Origin: Meandrina meandrites
Taxonomy: Eukaryota; Cnidaria; Anthozoa; Scleractinia; Meandrinidae
Direction of reading: 5' to 3'
Assembly: GCA_963693305.1 (NCBI GenBank)
Contig: OY855907.1
Span: forward strand, 36,520,356 to 36,584,355
DNA: 64,000 bases
The position numbers and the translations under genes were made by a program. Within the stretch, counting starts at the first letter, position 1, and each line of letters begins with the position of its first letter. This document shows positions 1-9,909 of this stretch, one piece after another. Under the pieces are notes generated by a model. It was given only the letters and a program-made list of their open reading frames with translations, was not told the origin of the DNA and did not search any database.

Positions 1-146
1 TTTGGGGGAAGTCCGTAAAGAGATTCAAGCGCAGCTCAGCTCGATAACAGCATCTCAGCTGTGCTCGGCTCCTGATAAGATATGTTTAGCCGGCCCGCCT
101 GGACCCAAGGGCGATCCTGGAATTAAAGGAAAAAGAGGAAAGAGAG
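1..146 (+). CDS. Gene 1 exon: pre-collagen segment and first Gly-X-Y triplets
   Basis: The frame from base 2 reads LGEVRKEIQAQLSSITASQL, then two Cys, then AGPPGPKGDPGIKGKRGKR. The donor GT is at 147-148, with one base (g146) left to complete a Gly codon with the exon at 1005. The minus-strand exon 18533-18691 encodes almost the same peptide. The segment before the collagen is helical-looking with two cysteines, which could nucleate or cross-link a trimer (inference). The exon is cut by the window edge. Confidence 0.85.
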
Positions 147-1004
147 GTGATTAGTATACAAATTCTCTTTACTTGTAGCCATATATTTCTTTTAATTCTA
201 GTTTTGCGAATTTGGTGCTGCATCAAGACAATGTTCTGCAGTTGATACGTTTTTGAATTCTCCTCACCTGTTCGTGCTTTCACAATGTCTAGAAATTGTA
301 AGGGGATTATACCAATAGTGTTTTCTTCTGACAAAGCTCAACAAATATTTTAGTAGAATTCTTACTAAAGTACCTACAATTTAACAAATTTCAATCATTT
401 TGAAGTTGAATTTATCTTAAGGCGGGTGTAAACGTGAATTTGAGTGAAATGTTTAAGACGTTTAAAGGAGGAATAGAAGAAAAAATATTATTTTTGGAAC
501 ACCAACAGACAGTTCAGCACCTCAGGTTGTCAAGGGACTGTTTTGGTGTCAAACTCAGTACTAATTTTTATTCTAATTTTAAAACTTCAATATTTCTTAT
601 TTCTCTAAATTTTACTAACCCTTTGAGAAAAATCATTTCCTCGCAAACATCCCCCAAAATCACCCAAAAATTAACGAAACACCCCGAAACATAGATTCAT
701 GAGATGAGCAGAGGGTTTTTTGATTGTTTGAAATGTGAACGAGATATGCGAACCGTCGTCGTCTTTCTGTTGATGAATTATCGACTGATAGTTGCATACC
801 CCGCGGAAATTTGATGTTGTTTTAAAAAACAAATATTAGCCAGAGAAGCGAAGGGGTTAATATGCTAGTTTAAGAAAGTGGGTATTACGGAAAAATCAGG
901 CCCTGAGTATTAGCCAATGGCAATCAATCACTTTATCTTTATAATCGCCATATCTAGACATATAACAAAACGTAGGATTAATGCCCTACTCGTTGTTCTC
1001 GTAG
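147..1004 (+). other. Gene 1 intron with interspersed repeat
   Basis: This intron has GT and AG ends. The stretch about 434-700 shares two blocks, inverted, with 11305-11470: a block ending in GGTGTTCCAAAAATAAT (read on the minus strand here) and a block around ATGAATCTATGTTT. The short ORFs here look like repeat shadows. I see nothing else. Confidence 0.55.
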
Positions 1005-1747
1005 GTTACATTGGTATAAAAGGCGACCCAGGGGACCCAGGCCTCAAGGGAATGGAAGGTTTTCCTGGCCCAAAAGGAGATATGGGGGATATGGGACCGA
1101 ATGGCCTTCCTGGGATGAAAGGCGACACAGGGTACCCAGGATCGCCAGGACTTGATGGTCAGAAAGGAGAACAAGGGATGACAGGCTTCACAGGACCCCC
1201 AGGACTTGATGGTCAGAAAGGAGAACAAGGGATGACAGGCTTCACAGGACCCCCAGGACTTGATGGTCAGAAAGGAGAACAAGGGATGACAGGCTTCACA
1301 GGACCCCCAGGACTTGATGGTCAGAAAGGAGAACAAGGGATGACAGGCTTCACAGGACCCCCAGGACTTGAGGGTCAGAAAGGAGAACCAGGGATGACAG
1401 GCTTCACAGGACCCCCAGGAATAAAGGGTGACGCAGGAATGCCAGGACTGCCAGGCCCAAAAGGTGACATGGGGTACCCAGGACCGCCAGGACTTGATGG
1501 CGAGAAAGGAGAGCCAGGGCCAGGGATGAAAGGCTTCGCAGTACCCCCGGGAATAAAGGGTGACGCAGGAATGCCAGGATTGCCAGGCCCAAAAGGCAGC
1601 ATGGGGATGCCAGGATATGATGGACCAGCAGGACCAAAGGGCGAGCGAGGACAGAAAGGAGACAAGGGGGAACCCGGCGAAGGGTCCTCTGGAAACGCCC
1701 CCGCTATCTATATCTCTCCGAGCACCTTGACTGTCCTGGAAGGCTCT
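1005..1747 (+). CDS. Gene 1 exon: collagen repeat and start of Ig domain 1
   Basis: The acceptor is GTAG at 1001-1004. The exon encodes about 75 Gly-X-Y triplets, with a few interruptions, followed by GEPGEGSSGNAPAIYISPS and the start of an Ig strand (TVLEGS). Lys in the Y position of GXK triplets is frequent, as in non-fibrillar collagens. Five 54-bp units (1148-1417) each encode GLDGQKGEQGMTGFTGPP or a close variant, whereas the paralogue has only one comparable unit. The exon is broken at about 1747 by a LINE, and its remainder is at 5521-5726. The reading frame continues open into the LINE. Confidence 0.88.
1148..1417 (+). repeat. 54-bp tandem repeat in collagen exon, 5 units
   Basis: Units start at 1148, 1202, 1256, 1310 and 1364. 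The first four are identical or nearly so at DNA level; the fifth changes Asp to Glu and Gln to Pro. Each unit keeps the Gly-X-Y frame (18 residues), so copy number can vary without a frameshift. The near-identity suggests recent amplification or gene conversion. Confidence 0.9.
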
Positions 1748-1780
1748 AGATTAAACTCAGATCATTTTAAGATTAGCATA

Positions 1781-4700
1781 ATGGCGGTAAGGCCGCGTTT
1801 CTGCTACTCCTGGATATTTCTAGTTTGGCTTTCGCTTACCATTATTATTGGCTCTCATAAACTGGATGTGAAGATTGATAACGAAGCAAGCATTGTTTAT
1901 GTATCGAGTGGGCTAAGTGTGAAGCACTTCCCGACCCGTAATTCTGGTTTAGTACGCAAGTACGAAAGGCAATCGATGATGTCGCCATCTTTGAAATGTG
2001 TGGCCGCTTTGAAATTTGGAAACATCACCTTTTGTGCTGCCTACATAGTGCTGTTGTCTGGTGATGTTATGACAAATCCTGGGCCTATAAAAGATCCGTG
2101 TACCGTCTGCTCTAAAGGATGCAGGAAAAACCAGAAGGCGATTCAGTGCGATTGCTGTGACGGCTGGTTTCACGCCAAATGCATCAGCATGAAAACCACC
2201 GAGTACAATCGACTGTGTAACGACTCAATGGCTTGGGAATGCATAGATTGTTTATTTCCAGGCGTAGATACACCTGTCCGGAATACAATCAAACCAGCTA
2301 GTTGCGATAACAGAGAAGAAAGTGGCGCAAATATACGTGCGAGAATGAATCCCGCTCTAAAGAGAAGAGGAATGAAATTTGCCCATGTTAATGTCGTTAC
2401 ACTGCCAGGTCATTTTGGTGACGTGGACGTGCTACTTGAGGAAACAGCACTTGATGTATTTGCAGTTACTGAATCACGCCTGGATTGTACCATCCCTGAT
2501 GGACAAGTGTGTCCTTCAGGCTATGTTTGTTACAGAAAGGATAGAAATCGTAATGGAGGTGGCTGTGCGGTGTTTGTGAAGAGTAAATGGCCTAGTAAGA
2601 GAAGAAAGGATTTGGAAAGCGAATCTCTCGAAATGGTGTGTGTGGAAATCTGTCCAGATAAAGCAAGAAACAGTATTTTTGGAGTGGTGTACAAGCCGCC
2701 AATTATGAATCCTGAAAACTTTTTATCAAGTTTTAAGCAAGACGTTCTCGAAAAGCTGACCGATGAAGCGAATAAGGATATTATTATGATGGGCGATTTT
2801 AACGCTGATGTTATTGCATCAAAACCCTGTAAATATACACGGAGCCTAATGCATGCAACCAGACTTCACGGCTTGAGTCAACTTGTCAAAGAGCCCACTC
2901 GCGTAACAGAGCACACAAAGACAGCAATTGACCTAGTATTTGTAAATAATCTGCATCGCATTGTTTCACATGGAGTACAAGATTTCGCAGTCAGTGATCA
3001 TTCTGTTGTCTTCGCTGTTAAAAAAGCTGGAGTTTGCAAGGCCCATGCGGAAATTCGCGAAGTGAGGTCATTTAAGCGCTACAACAAAGAAAAGTTTCGC
3101 AGTGAGGTGGCTGGTATTCCCTGGAGTGTTGTTGAGTCATTCGATGATCTGAATGATGCCGTTTCTGCTTGGAACACTCTTTTTGTCGATGTTGCCAATC
3201 GTCATGCACCTATCAAAAAGCTGAGAACGAAGCGTGCAATAAAGCCGTGGATCACAAAGGAACTGAAAGATGTAATGGCTGAGAGAGACTATGCGTATAA
3301 AGTCGCCAAAAGATCCGGAGGCAAACAAGAAATGTGGGACAATTATCGCAAGTTAAAGAACTTAACTAACAGGAAAATCAAGGCGGCTGAGGCTTTGTAT
3401 TACAAGAAACTAATTGAATCCGCCCAAGGCCCTAAAGAGATGTGGCGCACGTTGAATTCAGCTTTGGGAAATGAAAAAGTGGAAAATTTGACATTTCAAT
3501 TGCAGGAAGGTGAACGTATTATATCAGAACCTAAAGCTGTCGCCTCTAAATTCAACAAGTTCTTTGCAACCATTGGATGTCGTATTGCCAAAAAATTGTT
3601 CTTCATATCAAAGGATGCCTGGAAGAAATTCGAATCTGCTGTCCAAACTGATGATGAAAATTTATGCGAACTTCAATGCGTCAGTTCTAAAGTTGTCTCT
3701 AAGATTTTGCACTCATTGAAGGTCAACAAGGCAGCTGGACTAGACAAAATACCGGCAAGGTTAGTGAGAGATGCCGAAGTGGAGCTTGCTCCCTCAATAA
3801 CATATCTCATTAATAAATCGATCACAGACGCAACTGTTCCTGCCATGTGGAAGGTTGCACGTGTAACCCCTCTGTATAAAGCTGAGGACAAACTTTTGGT
3901 TGAAAACTATAGACCTATTTCTGTGCTGCCGGTTCTAAGTAAAGTTTTGGAGAGAGTGATACACACACAAATGAGTGCTTATCTAGATCACTTGAGCTGG
4001 TTATACAAACATCAGTACGGATTTAGACGTGGGCGTAGTACGGCACAAGCGGTCGGTCAACTAAACAACTCTGTGCTTGATGCCATTGATGGAGGAAAAG
4101 TCGCTGGTATGCTATTTCTCGATATATCCAAGGCATTCGACTCTATAAATCACAAGATACTCCTGGGAAAGCTTGAACACATCGGGCTAGCAGCAAGGAG
4201 TCTGAGATGGTTTAAATCGTATCTTGCAGACAGACGGCAATGCGTGTGTATAAACGGGGAGGTATCAGAGACTCGCCCTATTGACTTGGGTGTTCCACAA
4301 GGAAGTATCCTAGGCCCACTTCTATTTAATGTTTACATTAACAGCTTGTCAGCTGCTGTAACGAAGAGTGAACTCATATTGTATGCGGATGATGCTGTTT
4401 TAATAGTTGCTGCGTCGACACCCCAAGAGCTTAATGATGCCCTTCGACATGACTTCACCCTAATCTCCGACTGGTATACCGACAACAAATTAACGCTTAA
4501 TGTAAAGAAGACCAAATTGATGCTTTCAGGTAGCAAGACAATGTTGTCTCCGTTTAATGACTTTCAGTTTTCTACTGATGAAGGACAAATAGATCGTGTT
4601 TCATCTTTTAAGTATCTAGGTGTCTTACTGGATGAGAAATGGAAATGGAAGATGCACGTCAATAGCCTCTTACAAAAATTAGGACATCGCCTTTCAGTCT

Positions 4701-5212
4701 TCAATCGAATCTATCATATGCTGGATCAGAAAAGTCTCACAGCATATTTTAATGGCCTTGTCCTACCACACCTAGATTACGCAGATATTGTCTGGGGTGA
4801 CCAGCCTGGTCTTACAACACAGATGAAACAATTACAATCTTTTCAAAATCGCTTTGCGAAGAAGATCGTTAAGTCGAAAGTGTCATCAGCAGAGGCCTTG
4901 ACGTCGTTGCGGTGGGTGTCTTTACATGCGAGGCGGTTCGGTCATCGGTGTTGTATTGTGCAAGATGCAATCAAAGGTAGCATCCCCGAGCATTTCGGTG
5001 TATTCAGATCCACCATGAACCAACAACACGGTTATAATACCCGAAATGGCTACATGCCCAAAGTCACTAGGCCAAGAACGGAATGGGGAAAAAGCAAAAC
5101 ATATTATAAAGCCATTAACGACTGGGCCACGCTACCAAGTGCTTTAAAGAAACTGATGCCGAAAACTATTTTTAAATACAAATTGAAACAGTTTTTATTA
5201 CACCATTTTTAA
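1781..5212 (+). CDS. LINE polyprotein: 2A-like motif, PHD finger, endonuclease, reverse transcriptase
   Basis: The first LINE-internal Met is at 1781, giving 1143 codons; the same frame stays open back to 917 through the host collagen exon. In order: a hydrophobic N-terminal stretch, a 2A-like motif LLSGDVMTNPGP (about residues 91-102), a PHD/RING-like Cys-His cluster (CTVCSKGC...CDCC..WFHAKC...WECIDC, about 106-160), an EEP endonuclease domain (about 195-430, with MGDFNAD and SDH motifs), and a reverse transcriptase (about 640-930) with YRPISVLPVLSKVLE, FLDISKAFDSI, GVPQGSILGPLLF and the catalytic YADD. It has no frameshift or stop, so the element is young or conserved. Its role is target-primed reverse transcription for its own transposition. 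The conventional Glu of the 2A motif is Met here. Confidence 0.88.
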   Translation: MAVRPRFCYSWIFLVWLSLTIIIGSHKLDVKIDNEASIVYVSSGLSVKHFPTRNSGLVRKYERQSMMSPSLKCVAALKFGNITFCAAYIVLLSGDVMTNPGPIKDPCTVCSKGCRKNQKAIQCDCCDGWFHAKCISMKTTEYNRLCNDSMAWECIDCLFPGVDTPVRNTIKPASCDNREESGANIRARMNPALKRRGMKFAHVNVVTLPGHFGDVDVLLEETALDVFAVTESRLDCTIPDGQVCPSGYVCYRKDRNRNGGGCAVFVKSKWPSKRRKDLESESLEMVCVEICPDKARNSIFGVVYKPPIMNPENFLSSFKQDVLEKLTDEANKDIIMMGDFNADVIASKPCKYTRSLMHATRLHGLSQLVKEPTRVTEHTKTAIDLVFVNNLHRIVSHGVQDFAVSDHSVVFAVKKAGVCKAHAEIREVRSFKRYNKEKFRSEVAGIPWSVVESFDDLNDAVSAWNTLFVDVANRHAPIKKLRTKRAIKPWITKELKDVMAERDYAYKVAKRSGGKQEMWDNYRKLKNLTNRKIKAAEALYYKKLIESAQGPKEMWRTLNSALGNEKVENLTFQLQEGERIISEPKAVASKFNKFFATIGCRIAKKLFFISKDAWKKFESAVQTDDENLCELQCVSSKVVSKILHSLKVNKAAGLDKIPARLVRDAEVELAPSITYLINKSITDATVPAMWKVARVTPLYKAEDKLLVENYRPISVLPVLSKVLERVIHTQMSAYLDHLSWLYKHQYGFRRGRSTAQAVGQLNNSVLDAIDGGKVAGMLFLDISKAFDSINHKILLGKLEHIGLAARSLRWFKSYLADRRQCVCINGEVSETRPIDLGVPQGSILGPLLFNVYINSLSAAVTKSELILYADDAVLIVAASTPQELNDALRHDFTLISDWYTDNKLTLNVKKTKLMLSGSKTMLSPFNDFQFSTDEGQIDRVSSFKYLGVLLDEKWKWKMHVNSLLQKLGHRLSVFNRIYHMLDQKSLTAYFNGLVLPHLDYADIVWGDQPGLTTQMKQLQSFQNRFAKKIVKSKVSSAEALTSLRWVSLHARRFGHRCCIVQDAIKGSIPEHFGVFRSTMNQQHGYNTRNGYMPKVTRPRTEWGKSKTYYKAINDWATLPSALKKLMPKTIFKYKLKQFLLHHF
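2060..2086 (+). other. 2A-like translational recoding motif in LINE ORF
   Basis: The codons read GDVMTNPGP, against the 2A consensus D(V/I)ExNPGP. Such peptides make ribosomes skip a bond between the last Gly and Pro. They are documented in virus polyproteins and at the N-terminus of ORFs in CR1/L2/Rex1-type LINEs of invertebrates. The position here (upstream of the PHD finger and endonuclease, after a hydrophobic segment) fits the LINE case. The Glu-to-Met change probably lowers activity (inference). Confidence 0.7.
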
Positions 5213-5520
5213 CCTTAGTTAGTAGTATTTTAATCTCTTGTTCTAGTTTTAATCTTAGTTAGCTACAGTTTTAGATATTTTTAGTTTTTATTACCACATA
5301 GGTTTTGTCCTTTTTATTGTATCTTAGATTTTAATGTATTTTAAAGGTTTGACATTTATTTTCTCAGAGGACCCTCCTGAAAACCACCTCTAGGTGATTG
5401 GAGGCCTCCTCTTAAAATATTATGTATTATTATTATTATTATTATTAAAGTGCAGTTCAAAAGAGAAAGAGTTTATACGCTACCGATTCCGCCAAAAGGT
5501 GGCTGGACTGATTTGAAAGA

Positions 5521-5726
5521 TTCTCCAGTATCATTTAATTGCTACGCTACCGGCCAGCCAGCACCCACTATCAGGTGGGAAAGAGTGGGCAAGGAGCAAG
5601 TACCTCAAGGATCTTCCGGGGCACTGACGATTGCTAAGGCGCAGTCGTGGCACTCGGGACAGTACAGGTGCATGGCTTTTAACTCGCATGGAATGACAGA
5701 GGCCACAGTGGAGTTCAAAGTTGAAG
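5521..5726 (+). CDS. Gene 1 exon remainder: Ig domain 1
   Basis: The frame resumes with SPVSFNCYATGQPAPTIRWE and continues to YRCMAFNSHGMTEATVEF, with both Ig cysteines and the Trp. The donor GT is at 5727. It matches the Ig domain of the minus-strand gene (17319 onward) nearly residue for residue. The in-frame peptide just upstream, from the Met at 5450, comes from inserted DNA and has no counterpart in the paralogue. Confidence 0.85.
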
Positions 5727-6345
5727 GTAATTTGATATTTAAAATCGTGTTTGCAAGCGTTAACGATAGAGTTAAGAACCCTAAAATGAGGAATAACACC
5801 GATGAAGTCTATCGCGGAACTTTGGGTTAAGCTAGCAACTTCAACCGGATACCAGCGTCATGCTCCTTTCAAAAACCAGCACTACTAAATTCCAATTCGA
5901 TCCGGAATCAGTGGGATCGGAAGAGCCACAATGTGGAAGATGCCACTGTAAATTTCCATTTATTCCCATTTATCTATTCTCATTTATTTATTCCCATTTA
6001 TTTATTCAATACTTTGACACCAGAAGAGTAGGACAGTTTTCCCCTTTTCATCTCGCAATTTCGTTGATTGAGAACCAATCTTGACGCTCTTCTCTGCATA
6101 CTACAAACTAGAGCATAAATGTTCTTGGCAAGATAAGGGCACCAGACCGGTACCGCGTATTCCAAGATTGGCCGTACAAGAAATTTTTATAGCATGGATA
6201 AAACATTTGCGTTAGCAATGCCAACAGAGCGTTTGATTGTACCGTTTGATTGTACCAGGGTGCTATTGTTCGCTTTATTAAAAGTCATGCTCATGTGGAT
6301 GCACAGAAAGCATAAAGTGTAACAGAAATGTTGTTATTTTACCAG

Positions 6346-6651
6346 GAAAGCCAGTAGTGAATCTGGAGTCGTTTGACAGCCGACGTCAAAAGATAACAGT
6401 CCGTGCATACGATGACGTAACAATCTCTTGTCACGTGCGCGGTTACCCTGCACCGGATGTGAAGTGGTTTAAAGCTGACAAAACTAACCTACCGGAAGGC
6501 CGAACCGAAATCCGAAATGACAGCCTTGTCATCAGGAACATTCGTGAGGAAGAATCTGGGACATACGTCTGCAGAGCTCAGAATGCTTATGGCTCAGCCA
6601 AAATGAAATATTCTGTTGTTGTTGTTGCACGGAAAAGCGGCCCGAGAAGTG
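6346..6651 (+). CDS. Gene 1 exon: Ig domain 2
   Basis: The acceptor ACCAG is at 6341-6345 and the donor GT at 6652. The exon encodes a complete I-set-like Ig domain: ISCHVRGYPAPDVKWFK supplies the first Cys and Trp, and ESGTYVCRAQNAYGSA the Tyr-x-Cys strand. Phase 1 at both ends is the classic arrangement for a shuffled extracellular module. The equivalent exon in the paralogue is 15980-16267. Confidence 0.88.
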
Positions 6652-7240
6652 GTGAGTAAATATCAAAGATTCTGCACTGTCAGTTAGTATGTGGTGTGAA
6701 ATTTCAAATGAGTATCTTAAAGGGACAGTGCCCCGACGGGCTATCGAAAGTCCTCTTTCCTTATTTCCAAATTATACTGCAAAATGCCACCAAAATTCAA
6801 ATGAATTGGATGAAAAGATTCCACTGAGCAAATCAGAACAAGTATTTTTGGAAAGAAGCACAGGATTACAAGGATAGAAGTGGATTACGATTCATAAAAT
6901 TTGATTTTGTGATGGGATATCAAGAAATCAAACCTTCCATTCCGGTGGATGAAATTCGAATCTTTAGTCATATATATATATTTTTTAGTTGACATTTCAT
7001 TGCTTTCGTCAACTTGGTGTTTTCTTTTAATTTCAAGATAATAGAGCACGTTCCGCCGGCATGGCCAGCTTCCAGTCATACTTATGAAAGCACTCTATGT
7101 CAGCTGTGCGGCTATGCTATAAAAAAGTTTAAAAGGAGGAAAAAGGCACGAGGACTTGCCTAGATTTAAACTACAAAGGGCAATATGAAGATTTCATATA
7201 ACAACTCACTTTCTCTTGTTCTAATGATGTTTGGTTACAG

Positions 7241-7469
7241 GTCGTAACCGTAACGATGCAACAAAGAGCTGCAAAGAGCTGAAGGCGCAGATTCCGAGCA
7301 GCCCATCCGGAAAGTACTGGATCGACCCAGACCTTGGCACCCCTGACAACGCTTTTAAAGCTTACTGCGACCAGGAGACGGACGGCGGAGGCTGGATGCT
7401 AGTGTGGAGTTATCGGTTCGTTAAGTCGGAGTTTATGACTCCGCGGCCGTCATTTCCTGCTGGCTCCAG
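7241..7469 (+). CDS. Gene 1 exon: fibrinogen-like N-terminal half
   Basis: The acceptor is TTACAG at 7235-7240 and the donor GT at 7470. It encodes the SCKELKA..PSGKYWIDP and AYCDQETDGGGWMLVWSY motifs that begin fibrinogen-related and COLFI-like domains. The paralogue exon is 13792-14023. Confidence 0.87.
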
Positions 7470-7944
7470 GTAAGTTAACAAGTGCATATTCTGTCACGAG
7501 GTTGCTTTAAAATGGTTCGGTCTGTGTTAGGAGGGCACTCATGAGAATGGAAGGGAATGGGATGGGAAAGACGAATTGAAAAGGGCAACAGTAATAGACA
7601 TACTGTGAGCTTACATTAGAGGAAACGCAGGGGTTGGGGACCTATACCCGAAATGATAACAAAGGGAGTTAGAGAAACTAGAACATCCAAAATTTGAAAC
7701 GGGCGTATGGGAATTGGGAGGCGGAGGTTTGTAGTAAGGGGTATGCTGCGTAAAGAGTAAAAACATGGGAATTGGAAAAAGGAGGGGAGGTGGATGGGTA
7801 GCTGATCAAGTGAAGGGCAATAAGCCGTGGTAGAATAAAGAGGAGAACGGTAGAGCTGAGGTGTAGGAAGTTGGGTAAGTAGAACATGGGAAGCTTCATA
7901 AAAAATTGGGTTATGTCCAGGTATGTCAAGGTGATTTGATAAGG

Positions 7945-8006
<62 letters not shown>
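7945..8006 (+). repeat. (AATC)n microsatellite in gene 1 intron
   Basis: About 15 tandem copies of the tetranucleotide AATC lie in the intron between the two fibrinogen-like exons. Confidence 0.95.
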
Positions 8007-8008
<2 letters not shown>

Positions 8009-8317
8009 AAAGATCAATAGACGTAAATACAGCTTCTTGCGTGGTAGCTTGCATATGTATATAGTTGTTCGCTCTCCTCAAAAATGTTTCTGCCACATTA
8101 CCGATCGGGTATCTAGGTACAGGTTACTCGTTTCGATTTGCTTTCTTCCCCCTCAGCACTCTACTTTCATACTTATTTTGTAAGTTTTTCCAAGGCAACA
8201 GCACTCATAAATGTTGTTGGGATCAGGCCTTTGGAATTGACAAAGCAGCGTTTATAATTGAAACCACTCAAAATTCAACTTTGTCTTCTCCATTTTTCTT
8301 CATTTTTTTTATTCCAG

Positions 8318-8750
8318 TGGTTACGACTACATGTCTCCATTGTCCACCACGCTCCCATTGGACCCGTCTTCTCTTGGAGCGATGAAATTCAGTCTGTGGA
8401 AGACTTATGGTACAGAGATGCTACTCAAGTCAGACCTGATTAACTGGTACGTCTGCAAAGACGGCTCGGGCAGTATACTCAATTGGAAGACCGGCAGTAT
8501 TTCCTGTCACGTGGCTAAAGCCTTGGTAACAAAGTGCAAAAACACAGCTCCGAGTTATTTTAATGGCCACATGAACTATGGTATGGATCTTACTGATGGA
8601 TTGCCGTCATTGAGAAATTTCTACAAGGTGGAGGTCATGGCATGGCGCTATCCCGGTTACCCGACGCGAAGACTGGATTCCTGCGCTAATGGCGGCGGAA
8701 ATTTCGTCAAAGGATTAGACGATCCACGCGGAGCTTGGTTCGTCCGTTAA
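8318..8750 (+). CDS. Gene 1 terminal exon: divergent fibrinogen-like C-terminal half
   Basis: A long pyrimidine tract and CCAG end at 8317; the exon runs to TAA at 8748-8750. It encodes YMSPLSTTLPLDPSSLGAMK, then WKTYGTEMLLKSDLINWYVC, SISCHVAKALVTKC, and ends GLDDPRGAWFVR. The canonical C-terminal fibrinogen signature (Gly-Gly-Trp-Trp with a calcium loop and CxxxxLNG) is absent, so this is a fibrinogen-related fold with a divergent second half. The paralogue exon at 12696-13134 shows the same pattern, so the divergence is not due to decay. Confidence 0.87.
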
Positions 8751-8892
8751 TTGCATTAGCTTCATAGACTGGTGCGCAGTCTCCCTTTGCAGTTATTGGA
8801 CTCAGCTCGATTAACTTTTTAGTTACACTGAGTAAATTTACCACTTTTTTTGCATTAATATATGTTTTTAATTCAAATCTTTTTTTTCTGGT

Positions 8893-8898
8893 AATAAA
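8893..8898 (+). terminator. Polyadenylation signal of gene 1
   Basis: AATAAA lies 143 bp after the stop and is followed by a GT-rich stretch (GTGTGTTGTATTGTATTGTA), the usual downstream element. Confidence 0.75.
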
Positions 8899-9289
8899 GC
8901 GTGTGTTGTATTGTATTGTACTGCTTGGTTTAATGGAAAAGCATTTATTTCTCGTCCATTATGACACCCGCCCCAGGTATTGATAGTATTCAATCCTTTT
9001 CGACCAGAAATCACACAAATAGGGCTGGGTACTAATCACTCCATACCTTCTTTGAAATTTTCCTTCACTGTTTTTCACTCAGTTTTGTGGCCATTTTCGT
9101 ATGCCTAAATTTTGATAAACTCCGTGTTTATCAAAACCTGTCTGTTCAGTTAATCACTTTCTTAAATAAAGAACTTATCACCAGCTTCTGGAAAAGCGTT
9201 CACAAATGTAGTATTTTTGGTAATTATTCGTTCAGTTATTATTCATTTTTCGTTTCTTTCTTTTTTCACTTACTTATTTTTTTCTTTTT

Positions 9290-9354
9290 ACTGTAAAAAA
9301 TTGGGGTGGGGGAGGGCTAAAGCCCCCAAAGCCCCTCCCTCTGCGGCGTCCCTG
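9290..9354 (-). mobile_element. hAT-type terminal sequence (solo end)
   Basis: Read on the minus strand from 9354, the sequence starts CAGGGACGCCGCAGAGGG and continues purine-rich, as hAT element ends often do and as does the end at 32930-32954. I could not find the matching second end, so this is a fragment. Confidence 0.4.
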
Positions 9355-9909
9355 CAGCCCATAAGAGTCGATAAGAGTGCATGAGAGCTTCAGACCAAAC
9401 GAGAGGGAGAGTTTGAACTCTTATCAACTCTCATGGCCCCCGTTTGATCCGGGCTTCAATCTCGTAGTCATACCCCGATCAGAAGGCCCTACCGTCTGAG
9501 CAGGATAGCAGGATCGTTTGCAGCCATCCAGTAAAAATATAAGCGGTAACCCTCGGGAAATAGGCAAATGATCGCTAAATAGAGGTTCTAAAATTTTGCG
9601 TAACTGAAATATGGCATAAATTGAACTAAAACGCGATACACTGATTTTTAAATGAATGTTGTAAAATTTGGCTGAGCCTAAGGATATTCTTATTTCACCT
9701 AATACATTTGTTAAATGTTTGGGCAAGTTGATATTCTTACAACAAAAATTCATACATATAAAAAGAGTGTATTCGAATAAATACGATACGTCACATAAAA
9801 CATGCGGACGTTCTTTATCTATCGTCACTGACATTAAGCATATAAACCTACTCAATTACCTTACTTCCGCGAATATTTGTTGAGACGATTATTCATGGAA
9901 GGAGATTAA

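Larger units (their letters stand above)
1748..5520 (+). mobile_element. CR1/L2-like non-LTR retrotransposon inserted in collagen gene
   Basis: The element contains one long ORF with a PHD-like zinc finger, an apurinic-type endonuclease and a reverse transcriptase, then a 3' UTR with a GC-rich hairpin (about 5367-5414) and an ATT microsatellite tail (about 5424-5447). The ATT tail, endonuclease and PHD finger fit CR1/L2-group elements. The left border is set by comparison with the paralogue, which reads continuously through the Ig strand. About 70 bp between the ATT tail and the resumed exon (5449-5520) match neither the paralogue nor an obvious LINE end. GGAAGGCTCT at 1738-1747 and GAAAGATTCT just before the resumed exon may be a decayed target duplication (7 of 10 bases, all differences transitions). 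The exact ends are uncertain. Confidence 0.85.
1..8750 (+). pseudogene. Collagen-Ig-Ig-fibrinogen-like gene (3' part), split by a LINE
   Basis: Exons read as <1-146, 1005-1747 plus 5521-5726 (one exon cut by a LINE), 6346-6651, 7241-7469 and 8318-8750. All borders are AG/GT and the phases match (1,1,1,2). The order is a short pre-collagen segment with two Cys, Gly-X-Y repeats, two Ig domains, then a fibrinogen-like C-terminus ending in WFVR and TAA. The minus-strand gene at 12696-22232 has the same exon plan, so the copies are paralogues lying tail to tail. The 5' exons, including any signal sequence, lie before the window. The LINE inserts after the EGS codons of the first Ig domain and brings a stop at 5210-5212, so a continuous host protein cannot be made unless the insertion is removed or skipped. 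Exons downstream of the insertion have no stops, suggesting a recent insertion, an allele, or selection on a shorter product. The matrix or adhesion role is inferred. Confidence 0.8.
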
